A stretch of DNA of 64,000 nucleotides, taken from positions 2,004,501 through 2,068,500 of the forward strand of contig JAQFVV010000072.1 in assembly GCA_028023455.1 (NCBI GenBank), written 5' to 3'. The translations under genes and the position numbers were made by a program. The notes beneath the pieces were generated by a model. That model had not been told where the DNA came from, made no database searches, and was given only the letters and a program-made list of their open reading frames with translations. Shown one piece after another: positions 49,751 through 60,580 of the stretch; position 1 is the stretch's first letter, and every line of letters begins with the position of its first letter. The stretch comes from Epiperipatus broadwayi. Its lineage: Eukaryota; Onychophora; Udeonychophora; Euonychophora; Peripatidae.

Positions 49751-50382
49751 TGGAAATCAGTTTTTTAAGCAAAGCCAATTTCTCTTGTTTGCATCTTTTT
49801 TGTACCTTTATATAACATTTAAAGGAATAAATAAATATAATACAAAAAAAATATTTAACAGCATCAAATTATTACACAGATGGAATATTCAAATAAACTG
49901 ATATGAATAATCAAGATGGATTATAAATAAAGCAGAAACGCTGTGAACGTAAAAAGCTGTGATTATAGTATTCATTACCGAAAATGCAATCAGCTAAATA
50001 GAATAAAAGGAAGGAAAGAGAAAAATCCACTCCCTAAAACATATGCATATATGTATACAAAAGAATTGTCTAAATTATGGTAAAATAGATTTAATTGTAT
50101 TAAATAAAATATATTATTTTCATATGCAAAAAAAAAAAATATTCTATTACTAATCTCTTTTATAACACCACTACATGCTTCTTTCACAACAGACTTCAGA
50201 AATATAATATACAAAAAGAATAGCCACACATTTTTGATGTTACTCCATCATTAATAAATCCACTTTTTTCCCTGACATATCAGATCTTATATGATTTTTA
50301 GATGATAAAATATATATAAAGGTTTAATACAATTTATTAATTGTTTGAGAATGTTTTCTTAGAAATGTCTTTTACATATCAT
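49751..50382. other. AT-rich sequence, no gene
   Basis: Nothing recognised. Confidence 0.5.
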
Positions 50383-52128
50383 CATCAACAACACCCATTA
50401 TCAATCCACTGCAATATGAAGGTCTATCCAAGTTCAATCCATCTCCAATATCTAGCCTCTATTCTCAACATCACTCCTGCACACTTTTTTATTTCATCCA
50501 TCCAACTCATATGTGATTCTAGGTCTTTTACAATCTCTTGAAATGCAATTTAAGATTTCAATTGTCTATCTATTATCATCTCTTCCGGTAATATATCCAG
50601 CCCAATTCCATTTCAGTCTTTTTAATTCTTTCAATGATATCAGCACCTGTTTGATCTCTTACACATGGATTGTGCTTTCGATATCTTCTTGTTACTCCTA
50701 ACATGCATCTTTCCATACTTCTTTGAGTGGTTTGAAGTCTCTGTATTGTTCTTCTATTAAGTATCCAAGTCTCAGATCCATAAGTAAGAACTGGTAAAAC
50801 ACATTTATTAAAAACGTTCCTTTTCAAACACAAAGGCATATTTCCTTTTAATATTAAGTTATTTCTACCAAAAGCACTCCAACCAAGTTTAATTCTATGA
50901 TTAATTTCATCCATTATGTTTGCATTTTTAGTAATAATTTGACAAAGATAATTATAGTTGTTAACTTTTTATAACTCATCATGATTAATTTTTATTTTCA
51001 TTTTTTGAGAAAATTACTTTAGTCTTTTTAACATTTACCCTTAGTCCTACTTTCTTATGTTCATCTGATAATTCTTGCAACATTTCCTGAAGCTCTGAAA
51101 CATTATTTGCAAACCCAATTACATCATCTTCAAAATCTAAATGACTTAAATAATCTCCATTTATTTTTATTTCTTTAGCTTTTCATTTTAATCCACAAAA
51201 TATTTCTTGCAGCACTGCTGTAAAAAGTTTTGGAGATATGGAGTCATCCTCTCCTCTTACACTCTTCTCAATTTTAACTTTGCTAGTATCATTATATAAT
51301 TGTTGCTGCTGCATTTTTATAAATATTCTTCAGAATATGACAATATCCTGGTTCAATAGCTTGATGATCCAATGCTTTAATCACTGAAGAAATGCTTATA
51401 GAATCAAATGCCTTTTCATAATCTACAAATCCAAAGAATAATGGCAACTCATATTCATTGGTCCTTTCTATAATTTCTCTCAATACCTGGATATGATCTA
51501 CTGTATTAAAATCACTTTTACATCCAACTTGTTCTTTTGGTTCGTTGAAATGCAATGTTCTCTGTAGATGAGTTGTAATTGTCTTCATAAAAATTTTGTA
51601 TAAAACTGATAGGTCTGTAATTTCTAATATCTTCTTTATCACCTTTTTTAAATGTTAATACTGCATTCTTCCAATCATCTGGTACAACTTTATCATTAAG
51701 ACATTTTGTATATAACTTTGCTAAAAAAAATTCTATTTTTTCAACTGCTGCTTTTAATATATCATTAACTGATGTTTTTTCCTTCTTCATAAACTTAATT
51801 GCATGTTTCACTTCTTCATTTAAATCCTGAGCAATTCAGATGGTATAATAGATGATTTGGTCTTTATTACTATATCATTCTTAATAGAACTCTTCTGCAA
51901 ATTTCGTAATGTCATCTCTCTTTTTAGTAATAGCTCCATTTTTTTTTCTCTTATTGCAGATGTAAATTCCCTATCTCTACTAAAATATTGTTTTACACTC
52001 TTGAGACTTTTGTTTTCTTCTACAACTTTTCTTGCTAGTTCACAATTATACTTTCTTATATCATTATCAACTCTTTTTCACACCATATTGCAAAATTTGA
52101 AATATTCAATTCTTCTTAATGGATAATT
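50383..52128 (-). mobile_element. APE-type LINE, 5'-truncated, copy 1
   Basis: The 3' end (low coordinate) finishes in a catcatcaac-type microsatellite tail, as in copy 2 at 59370. The reverse transcriptase runs to 52128, where the Penelope inverted pair begins. The upper end is therefore either 5' truncation or a Penelope insertion into the LINE. I could not find the missing 5' part beyond 54860. Confidence 0.8.
50576..52126 (-). pseudogene. LINE ORF2 (endonuclease-reverse transcriptase) pseudogene
   Basis: Recovered in order on the minus strand: the segment upstream of the RT (52126-51830, only as antisense of an open plus frame); AVLTFKKGDKEDIRNYRPIS (51811-51518); a frameshift; FGFVDYEKAFDSISISSVIK (palm motif A, near 51440); a gap with frameshifts through 51290-50920, where the catalytic motif C region is degraded; and finally NVFNKCVLPVLTYGSETWIL with QTTQRSMERCMLGVTRRYRK (50914-50576). 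This C-terminal pattern is typical of LINEs annotated as endonuclease-reverse transcriptase in insects and other invertebrates. It is not functional. Confidence 0.85.
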
Positions 52129-52129
52129 T

Positions 52130-53332
52130 TTTCCCCCAAATCTTTCAGAGTCCTTTTATTATTATTAATTTTTTATAAGAGCAAGGTTAATTAGAGCTTC
52201 CATACATTGTGTATTATTACACTGGTTTGACTTATAGGTTATTTGCCACTGTAATATGAGCAGCTTCCTTGAATTTTCTTCTTTGCACTTTTTCCTCTCT
52301 ATCCAATATTTTTGTATTTTCCCAAATTAACATATCGTCATACACACATGACCTGTTACTATAGTCACATCTGTTTTTTCTCTTTTAACCATTAGTTGTG
52401 TTCTTTCAGTTGCTGTTAAACAGGGCGACAGGTCTTACTAATATATTTCCTTCCACATTTACATGTTTTTTCATAGAAGTTTTTATATTTCAACTTTTCT
52501 AGTTTAGCTTGGTAGAAGTAAGAATTCCTTGAAGTGTGATATAGCTTTGGAAAGCTGTTATAATGCTATATTGACTGCAGATTTTCTTTAATTTGTCAGC
52601 CTTTTCTGGTATATATGGATTCACTACAATATCAATAATTTTTTTTTTTGGGGGGGGTCTCTTTTTGTTGATTATTAAAGGTTCTTTTGATGACCACTGA
52701 TGGATAATCATCCTTCATGAGAGTTTGTTCTATAAGAATCTGTTTGTTTTCCAAATCACTGGTTTCCGAACAACTTCTTTTGCTCTATTTCATAGTGATA
52801 GTATAATTCCAAGTTTAGTGCTTCTGTTATGATTGGATGCATATGCCAAGTACATGCTAGTGTAGATTGGTTTCCTATACAGTATTGTTTTTACTTTGCC
52901 CTGAGAGAATTGTTGAAAACAACTAAAGAATGCCAACTTTTATTCTCATTCTGATTCAATTGTGAATTTAATTGAAGAAAATATGTCATTGATATGCGTC
53001 CAGAATGATTGTAATTGGGCCTCACTGTGCGGTCATATCACAAATGTATCATTAACATAGTGAAGCTACACTTTTGGCAAACATGGAGTAGTATTTATGA
53101 CTATGGTTTCAAGTTCTTCCATGTAAATGTTGCTGAGCAAGGGTGGCAGTGATGATCCCATGGCCATCCCTTGATTCGGTTGGAAGAAGTCTAAGTTATA
53201 TTGAAAATACATTGTTGTTATGCAAAATGTTAATAATTCCATCATACTATCAATAGATGCAGTTGTTCTGGTTGGTAGACTATTATCATATAACCTTTTT
53301 CTTACAATAGACAATGCCTTATCACATGGTAC
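52130..53332 (-). pseudogene. Penelope-like reverse transcriptase/GIY-YIG pseudogene, left copy
   Basis: The minus frame from 53332 down reads DKALSIVRKRLYDNS, then MMELLTFC, then QGMAMGSSLPPLLSNIYM, the conserved PLE palm motif. About 45 codons later comes HYVNDTFV, in place of the YVDD catalytic box (first Asp replaced by Asn). After frameshifts, CKCGRKYIS near 52470 marks the GIY-YIG domain, and a KFKEAAHI-like C-terminus lies near 52290. The ORF that opens at 53437 is chimeric: its first 35 or so codons are antisense of the other copy and are not native. It makes no working protein. Confidence 0.85.
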
Positions 53333-54480
53333 ATGATAGTATAATGGAATTATTAATATTCTGCATAACAACAACATTCTTTCAATATAACTCAGATTAC
53401 TTCCAACAAAATCAAGGGATGGCCATGGTATCACCACAGTTACCCTTGCTGAGCAACATTTACATGGAAAAACTTAAAACCACAGCATAAATACTACTCC
53501 ATGTTTGTGTAGTGTGGCTTCACTATGTTAATGATACATTTGTGGAATGACCGCATGGTGAGGCACAATTACAGTCATTCTGGATGCATATCAATCACAT
53601 ATCTCCTTCAATTAAAATCACAATAGAATCAGAATGAGAATAAAAATTAGAATTCTTAGATGTTCTTGTGATAAGACACTCTCACGGCAAAGTAAAAACA
53701 ACAGTATATAAGAAACCAACCTACACTGGAAAGTATTTGGCATATACATCTACTCATAACAGAAGAACTAAACTTGGTATTATACTATCACTATGAAACA
53801 GAGCAAAGGAAGTTTGATCAGAAACCAGTAATTTGGAAAATGAAAAGATTCATATAGAACATACTCTCATGAAAAATGATTATCCATCAATGGTCATAAA
53901 GATAACCTTTAATAGACAACAAAAACAGACCCCCCCCCCCCAAAAAAAAAAAAAAATTATTGGTACTGTAGTATATCCATATATATCAGGAATGGCAGAC
54001 AAATTTTAAAAAATCTGCAGTCAATATAACATTAACACACCTTTCCAGAGCCATACCACACTGCAAGGAATTCTTACTTCTACCAAGCCTAAACCGGAAA
54101 TGCTGAAGAACATAAAGACTGAATCTATGAAATACCATGTGAATGTGGAAGGAAGTATATTAGTGAGACCTGAACAGCGATTGAAAGAAAACAAACTAAT
54201 GGTTAAAAAAGAAAAAAATAGATGTCCTACAGTAGCAGACTATGTATGTACTAATGATCATGTTTAATTAGGAAAATACAAAAAGATTGGATAGAGAGGA
54301 AAAATTGGAAAGAAGAAAATTCAAGGAAACTGCTCATATGACAATGGCAAATAATCCTATAAGTCAACCCAGTGTGGCAGTACTTAATGTATGGAAGGTT
54401 CTAATTAACTTTGCTCTTACAAACAATTATTTTTTAAAAAATAAACATGGGAAGATTTGGGGAAAAAAAATTAAAGAATT
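52130..54480. mobile_element. Head-to-head inverted pair of Penelope-like elements
   Basis: Two copies of the same element face away from a centre near 53293. The arms run from about 52130 to 53253 and from 53333 to 54480, with about 80 bp unpaired in the middle. Examples of matched positions: 53028-53034 with 53549-53555, and 52197-52203 with 54391-54397. Each copy is cut at the same point in the reverse transcriptase fingers. Inverted, 5'-truncated dimers are characteristic of Penelope insertions. The arms have diverged noticeably, so it is not recent. Confidence 0.85.
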
Positions 54481-54511
54481 CAGAAGGATTTGTAGCAAAT
54501 CTCATATATAA
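53333..54511 (+). pseudogene. Penelope-like reverse transcriptase/GIY-YIG pseudogene, right copy
   Basis: Plus strand across frames: GMAMV then LLSNIYMEKL near 53425-53475, HYVNDTFV at about 53521-53544 (the same Asp-to-Asn change as in the left copy), and a segment rich in Lys and Thr. Then a GIY-YIG remnant CECGRKYIS near 54140. The C-terminal frame 54287-54511 contains RRKFKETAHMTMANNPISQP, matching the conserved RKxKEA...N motif that ends PLE proteins. A C run and A run at 53931-53954 and several frameshifts break it. Confidence 0.85.
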
Positions 54512-54533
54512 AATTTCTATTATCAGTTGCCTT

Positions 54534-54858
54534 TGACAGAATAGCTCAGTTGGGTAGAGTATTTGCCTTAAATTCAATATTTGAGAATCTAAAGGTGCAA
54601 GTTCACCTCCTATGCTAATACTGTCTCTGGTCAGGCCAGCAATACCTAAAGAAGAGTGGATAATACTACAACTCGAAACGTTGTGTCATTACTAACAGGT
54701 ATTGCCTATTTGTGTGTTATTACTAAAAAGTTGTTTGTATTTGAAAAGTTTAAATAACATTTAAAAATTTTGCACACATTCGACATTTAACGATAGATGA
54801 GGAAAATAATCCACCATATCACATCTAATATACCCTCATCACAAACCTTTGGGAAAAT
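54534..54858 (+). mobile_element. tRNA-like head joined to Penelope 3' terminus
   Basis: tgacagaatagctcagttgg begins a tRNA-like head (A box tagctcagttgggtagag; B-box region gtgcaagttcacctcc). It is followed by a hammerhead-like segment (54646-54687) and by the terminal sequence shared with the palindrome at 8639-8934, ending near aaaccttt at 54853. It starts 23 bp after the stop of the Penelope frame. The same head-plus-tail unit stands alone at 21003-21193. Either this is a SINE that took a Penelope tail, or the tRNA-like piece is part of the Penelope 3' UTR. Confidence 0.65.
54646..54687 (+). ncRNA. Degenerate hammerhead-like motif in Penelope terminus
   Basis: CTAAAGA (54646-54652, for CTGANGA), helix II GAGT/ACTC, GAAAC (54675-54679), a 5-base loop and GTC (54685-54687). 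The 21 kb relative also reads CTAAA, so the G-to-A change may be fixed in this family. Helix I does not pair well next to the core, although GCAATACCT and AGGTATTGC (54639-54647, 54697-54705) are complementary. Likely a relic. Confidence 0.35.
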
Positions 54859-55014
54859 ACAAAACTATTCATCGCTGCTCTTAAGTTTTATGATATTTTA
54901 TATACAAGTGGGCTAACAAAAAAAAAAAAATCTAAAATTTCTAAGAAACAAGTACAATGATCATTAAAAAAATAATTTAAGTGATACAAAAATATAAAGA
55001 ATTATCTAACCAAC

Positions 55015-55139
55015 CTGGTGTATTCTTCTTCTAACTGTCCTGGATCAGGTGTATAAAATTTGACACTAAATCTAAAAACTGAATCTAATTGGCTGTGATT
55101 TATTTGGCGAAGTAATGGTTTAGTGGGGTCCAACCAGCT
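55015..55139 (-). CDS. Internal exon of a FERM-domain protein
   Basis: A 125-bp exon on the minus strand, 41 codons plus two bases. It reads SWLDPTKPLLRQINHSQLDS, continues FRFSVKFY, and ends TPDPGQLEEEYT with a split Arg codon. WLDP-KP--KQ followed by F-VKFY--DP--L-EE-TR is the signature of the FERM domain at the first-to-second lobe junction. FERM modules bind membrane lipids and the tails of membrane proteins at the cell cortex. By eye it is nearest to PTPN3/PTPN4-type proteins; band 4.1 or FRMD relatives are also possible. The acceptor is excellent: a long T-rich tract ending atttatag. The donor is CAG|GTTGGT, weaker but valid. Neighbouring exons (upstream at higher coordinates, downstream at lower ones) were not found, so the flanking introns must be long and filled with repeats. 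Confidence 0.88.
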
Positions 55140-56289
55140 CTATAAATAATGGCAAAAAAAAGAAAAGAAACTACATTAACATATAAATTTTAAATAGTGG
55201 GCAATAAATCTGTATTAGATAAAAGAAATCTGTACTAGATAAAGGAAATATTATATATGTGTATGTGGTATATCAATGTGAACTACTAAAAACAGAAAAG
55301 ATTTTTTGTTCTTAAAAAGTTTATCATTCTAATATTGCAATGTGTGGTTTGTTGACGTAGGAGATCCAAGAACCGAAAGACAATGTATTGTTTGGGATTT
55401 GCTTAATATCTTCTATTACTGAAATTCCTAAATGTACATTAATAAGAGACTCATAGGTTTTCTGATACCATTGCATTATCAAGAATATGATTAATAGAAT
55501 ACACTAGTATTTTCTGCTTGTCTGACTAATAAAATGTATCAATCCTTCAGAAACTAAATGATTACTTACAATCATGCAGTAAATGACTGTCAAGGATACT
55601 CAAGTGAGATTATTGAATTGTAATTGCAATCTCATGATCACTATGGTCACATTAGATGCTGGAGGATCTGAAATACAATATTGGACTATACGTAATGGAT
55701 TACTTTGATTTTCCTCGAATAATGATATAAGAATTCAGATAAATAAATAATTGAATAGTTTAAATATTCAGAAGTTATTTATCTAAATTCTTATATCATG
55801 ATTCAGCCCAATTATGATCCATGGATCTTTGACCTACAGAATCTACTACTGCATCAAATCATGTAGGACAAAAATTCAGATGACTCTATGGCTAATTAGA
55901 ACTAGATGAAGCTCCCAGTAAGCCTACAAAATGAAATGGCTGGGGGTCTAACAGGATCTCTGAAAAGATTTAAAATATAATGGTGATAGATAAATGAGGT
56001 TCAAATTATTGAAAACAACAAGGTGCCATCGGTTTTTAAGGCTCCTTTTTTATAAATAGTACTATAATCACCATGGAATATCATAACTATCTACTCAGAA
56101 ATGCTTTCAAAATTTTAGTGATTGTTTCCAATTCTAGACAAGAGACTTTGCTGAAATTTTCAGAAACAAAAATCACTATATTTGATTTTACCATGAAACA
56201 AATACAGAGGAAAGAAAAGATTATAAAGAAACATGCAACTTACATAGTACTTTGTGTTTAACTATTTCTTATTGCACTGTCAAATGTAT
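55140..56289. repeat. Probable intron with a diverged repeat family and a short inverted repeat
   Basis: An inverted repeat of about 28 bp (atgatataagaattcagataaa and complement, slightly imperfect) lies at 55718-55802. The block around ccatggatctttgacctacag (55818-55880) resembles two places at 58355-58420 and 58490-58525, pointing to an unidentified dispersed repeat. No exon was recognised. Confidence 0.4.
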
Positions 56290-56357
56290 ACCATATAATA
56301 CTAAATCATCCATGCATTTTACTGTTACACAATGCTTTATTTACCCCCCCCCCTTAC

Positions 56358-56398
56358 AGTTTACAGTTTCAATTGCCCCAGCAATCTTCTTCAGAACT
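56358..56398 (-). ncRNA. Hammerhead ribozyme-like motif, left arm (family iii)
   Basis: Minus strand: AGTT, CTGAAGA (56394-56388), helix II GATTGC/GCAATT with tggg loop (56386-56371), GAAAC (56370-56366), TGTA and AACT. Helix I is AGTT/AACT, four pairs. Helix III is reduced to AC/GU. Core elements are complete. Confidence 0.6.
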
Positions 56399-56463
56399 TT
56401 TATATCTCCTAACTTCAACTGCTAAATTCAAATTTTAAAATGTTCAAAGTTAGGAGATATAAA

Positions 56464-56504
56464 AGTTCTGAAGAAGATTGCTGGGGCAATCGAAACTGTA
56501 AAGA
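56464..56504 (+). ncRNA. Hammerhead ribozyme-like motif, right arm (family iii)
   Basis: Plus strand: AGTT, CTGAAGA (56468-56474), helix II GATTGC/GCAATC with tggg loop (six perfect pairs), GAAAC (56492-56496), TGTA (56497-56500). The helix I partner is damaged here (aagag instead of aact). Confidence 0.6.
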
Positions 56505-56567
56505 GGGTGATAAATAAAGCATTATGTAACAGTAGTAAAGTGCATGGATGATCTAGTATTATATGGT

Positions 56568-58120
56568 GTAATTTGTATTTATTTGTTTGTGGTATTTTAA
56601 TTTATTGTACTCATTATATAAAATTTATTTCAAAGATTCTTTTTTGGATTTTCAACAGAGAATCTATAAAATGAAGAATTATGGCATAAAAAATGGACAT
56701 CTTACAATGCTCCAAACAACAGTAAAATCATTTGGATTTGGAATCTTATCAACAGATTCAGGTCAATCCATAGCAGTAGTACTCATCTCCTGCATTAAAA
56801 TAATTTAACAGCTATTAACTTGCATATATGTGGACTAAGCAAAATATTAACTACACAGTGAGGTCACAGTAGTGGAATTGAAGGACTTAATAAAATCATT
56901 AGAGAGTCCATTTTCTTGTTGGGATTTCTGTAGGTTTCTATGTGATATTTTGTTAAACTGTCCAAAAAAATATCCATGTGCTAATGATTTGTAACAGTGC
57001 AGTCTACAACAATATGATACTACTTGATAGTATGAGAAGTATTATTACTGATAGCAGAAAACATGAGATATTTGAAATGGTTGTTAAACAAAAAATCACA
57101 CTTAATCCAACTTTTTTTATATACCATTATTATGATAATGATCTTTAAAATAGTTTGTAGACGGCTTCTTGAAGCAGATATCAAATATGATATAATCTGA
57201 CAGTAAGGATTTTAAAATGAACAGATTAAAAACAGAAAAAAGAAATTTCAACTTTAGTTCCAGATTGGCAGTAAGGAAACAATACTATAATAATGGGCAA
57301 TTCAGAGAACAACCAGAATTTTCTTAATGGTGGGATGCAACAATTTAAAACAAAATTGATTTAGCAATTAATTTTCCAAATAATTTGTGCACTCTATCAG
57401 CCAGTTTTAAAGAAAAAAATCATTAGAAACTTTTGAGTTGAATGGCTATCAGATTTAGAAACGATATCTAAAAATTGTTGTTAGATTTATAGATATAAAG
57501 ATAGATTTGGATGTTGAGGTACAAGACGGATTATAGTATTGATAGTACATTTAATAAATTAAAAATAAGATTTTTCACTGTAATAACATAATTACATTAA
57601 TTCAATTTATTGAATATCTGATATTACTCTCGCAAATTTATGTATCAGTGTGATATGGACTCTCTAGTATGATAATGTAAAGACACAAAAAAATTTCATT
57701 TAAGGATGTCACAAATGACAGATCTACAATTGTAAGAATATACTTTAACTGGTATAGTCATCTAAAGCAGATGAAGATTAACATATTTCCTTACAAAAGA
57801 ATATTTTATGACAAACCCACCTGAATATTGATTTTCATATGAGATGCAATTCCTACATATGTTTAAAGGGCTATTGTTAAAAGCATTCTAAAGAGATTAC
57901 AATGGCAATTGTTTTCATTCAATGAGAAGATATGATTGAGAAAAATATGAGCATAAATTAGATATGTATTTGAAGTCTCAGAAAATCACATTCTCGCAAA
58001 AGAAGTTAAAAAATGAGGTAACGATCAAAGAAACAACTAAGGAAGAAATGTGAGATATTTGTAGCCATATCAGTAATCGACAGATTGGTGTACATAATCA
58101 ACACAAAACATATATATATA
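56568..58120. other. AT-rich sequence, no recognised gene
   Basis: Plus frame 56587-56808 is not recognised. A faint LINE-like string (agatttggatgttgaggtac near 57505) resembles part of the 10-11 kb LINE, but this is not enough to call. Confidence 0.45.
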
Positions 58121-58225
58121 TTTTCCATATGTCAAAGCATCGGCCGGGAAGGGAACCTGTGGCAACTGTCTGCAAGCAACTGCTTGCTTGTAAGGCGGCT
58201 GAGCTGACCTCTCGGCTACCAACGC
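58121..58225 (-). mobile_element. tRNA-derived SINE, family A
   Basis: Minus strand: gcgttggtagccgagaggtc (A box), caggttcccttccc (B box), gacatatgg tail and A-rich end. It has an extra gcaagcagttgcttgc insertion compared with the 29 kb copy. Its neighbours are (TA)n-type repeats. Confidence 0.75.
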
Positions 58226-59369
58226 TTCGCATCACAAACCATATTTAACTATTGTTTTACGTATTTTTTTCCGTTGAGTTATAATTAAATGTTTCATTAC
58301 TAGAGAAGATCCTATGAAAATTCACAGAAAGTTCAAGCATTGGAAGTGACAGGATTGAGTTACAGTCCATGAATGTGGAACTCTAGAATACACCACCTGT
58401 TGCTCAAAATCATGCAGGGCAAAAATAATTGAATAGTTAATTACTGAGAAGTTCTTAGAAATTTCAAGAACCGAATGTGGCAGATATGGCTGTAATCTAC
58501 GGATCTGGACCTCCAGAATCAATCACTTCACTATAATAATTCAAAAGGAATTTGAAACAATAACATAACATGAAGCAATGTGTTTGCCATATACACTGTT
58601 GAGAATAATGAAATATTGGAAAAGGATTTTGAATTGATATAATTTCTTGTTATGTAACTTATTTATGGATTATTTGTTTAAATATAAAAAAAATTAGAAT
58701 GAATCATATGACTACTTCCATTTTAGATCCACTCATATATATATATATAAATAAGTAAAAAAAAAAATTCATTACTAAAACAACTTTTGCACTCTTTAGT
58801 TAAAACGGATATTAATCTCTGAAGCATTTATCAAAATACTAACTACACATTAAAACGTAGAATCAGTCCACACAATCAAATTGAAAAATGCTATCTAGTT
58901 TATATATATAATTTATTTTACAAGTTAAAGTTTTTCTAATTAACTTTTGAATAACTGTAAAAATATTGTATTGATTTTAGAAGGAAGTCATTATGGTGCG
59001 CCTACATTTTTAAAATAGAAATATGTTAAAAAAATAAATTCTGACAATGAATTCAACAAATAGAAAAAAATCATTTGTAATCAAGTGTTAATAATGTGAT
59101 TATGATAACAATATATAAAATATGCTATTAACAGCAGTTTTAGCTGAATTAAAACTCATTGTGAATAGACGTTTTCAAATGAAGGACATAAACTTTTGCT
59201 TTTTCAATTGTATCATTATTCAATTTATTTAATACAGTTTTATTATAAATGGTTAATGATGAAATATTAATTTTCATTCTAACACATATACTCTAAGAAC
59301 CACATGAATAAAAAAATGGCAAATGATTTTTGATATACACTCATAATTAACTATTATAAGATTAGAATC
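58226..59369. other. AT-rich sequence, no gene
   Basis: Carries two pieces of the dispersed repeat noted at 55.6-55.9 kb (58355-58420, 58490-58525). The minus frame 58322-58522 is not supported. Confidence 0.45.
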
Positions 59370-60430
59370 ATCATCATCATACTCAACCATTATCAATCCA
59401 CGGCAGGATGAAGGTCTCTCCAAGTTCAATCTACGTCCGATCTTTAGCTTCTCTTCTCCACATCACCCCTGCACACTTTCTTATTTCATCCATCCATCTC
59501 ACATGTGGTTTCTTTCTGAGTCTTTTACAATCTCTTGGAATCCAGTTTAAGATTTCAATTGTCCATCTATTATCACCTCTTCTAGCAATATGTCTAGCCC
59601 AACTCCACTTCAGTCTTTTAATTTGTTCAATGAGGTTAGTAACATCTGTTTGTTCTCTTACCCATATATTGCGTTTTCAATCTCTTCTTGTTATTCCTAA
59701 CATGCATTTCTCCATACTTCTTTGAGTGGTCTGAAGTCTCCCTATTTCTCTTCTATTAAGTGTCCTAGTCTAAGATCCATAAGTAAGAACTGGTAAAACA
59801 CTTTTGTTAAAAACCTTCCTTTTCAAACACATAGGCATATTTCCTTTTAGTATCAAGTTATTTTTACCAAAAGTACTCCAAGTTTAATTCTATGATTAAT
59901 TGCATCCATTATGTTTCCATCTGTATTAATAATCTGACCAAGGTACTTGTAGCTGTTTAACTTCTAACTCATCGTAATCAATCTTTATTTTCATATTTTG
60001 AAAAAATCCATTGAACATTACTTTAGTCTTTTTAACATTTATCTTTAGATCTACTTTCCTACTTTTATCTGATAACTCCTGCAACATTTCCTCCTAGTAT
60101 CATTATGTAATCTAATTGTTGCTGTTGCATTTTTATAAATATTCTTCAAAATATGACAATATCCTGGATCTATATCTTGATGATCCAATGCTTTAATCAC
60201 TGAAGAAATGTTTATAGAATCAAATGCCTTTTCATAATCTACACATCCAAAACATAAAGGCAACTCATATTCATTTGTCTTTTCTATAACTTTGCTCAAT
60301 ACCTGGATATGATCTACTGTACTAAAACCATTTTTAAATCCAGCTTATTCTCTTGGTTGGTAGAAATCCAATGTTCTCTGTAGACGAGTTGTAATTATCT
60401 TGGTAAAAATTTTGTATAAAACTGATAAAA
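59370..60430 (-). mobile_element. APE-type LINE, 5'-truncated, copy 2
   Basis: Same family as 50383-52128: identical landmarks from the catcatcatcat tail (59370) through actttagtctttttaacatt to aaaattttgtataaaactga (60430), where it is truncated. Relative to copy 1 it lacks a stretch between aacatttcct and ctagtatcatt near 60090. Confidence 0.85.
60051..60310 (-). pseudogene. LINE reverse transcriptase fragment, copy 2
   Basis: The frame contains FGCVDYEKAFDSINISSVIK (palm motif A) and HILKNIYKNATATIRLHND, followed by the internal deletion. Stops and frameshifts flank it. Confidence 0.85.
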
Positions 60431-60495
60431 GGCTACATATGGTAAAATAGAAATTATGACTATATTATTATATATGAGAAAAAATGGACTAAAAT

Positions 60496-60580
60496 TTAGC
60501 CCTGTTGGTGCAGTGATAGTGTCAGGCTCTGGGTCTAAGGTTCTTGGATTGATTTCAATACTGGCACTTCCGGTGTTAAA
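60496..60580 (+). repeat. tRNA-like SINE fragment
   Basis: ttggtgcagtgatagtgtc in the A-box position and ggattgatttcaatac in the B-box position, at tRNA spacing. Diverged and isolated. Confidence 0.4.

Larger units (their letters stand above)
56290..56567. repeat. Palindromic element with hammerhead-like motif in both arms
   Basis: Arms 56290-56415 and 56447-56567 are nearly perfect inverted copies around a 31-bp centre. Arms share ggagatataaaagttctgaa, gcaat and aataaagcatt. A C run (56344-56353) sits in the left arm and is degraded on the right. Flanks caaatgtat and aatttgtat are similar, but I do not count them as a certain target duplication. Confidence 0.8.

Noticed and set aside
51857-52126. 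89-codon plus-strand frame
   Set aside because: It is antisense of the LINE coding region.
53333-53437. First 35 codons of the frame opening at 53437
   Set aside because: They are antisense of the right Penelope copy across the palindrome junction, not a native N-terminus.
59408-59725. 105-codon plus-strand frame
   Set aside because: Antisense of LINE copy 2; the same reading appears opposite copy 1 near 50341-50701.
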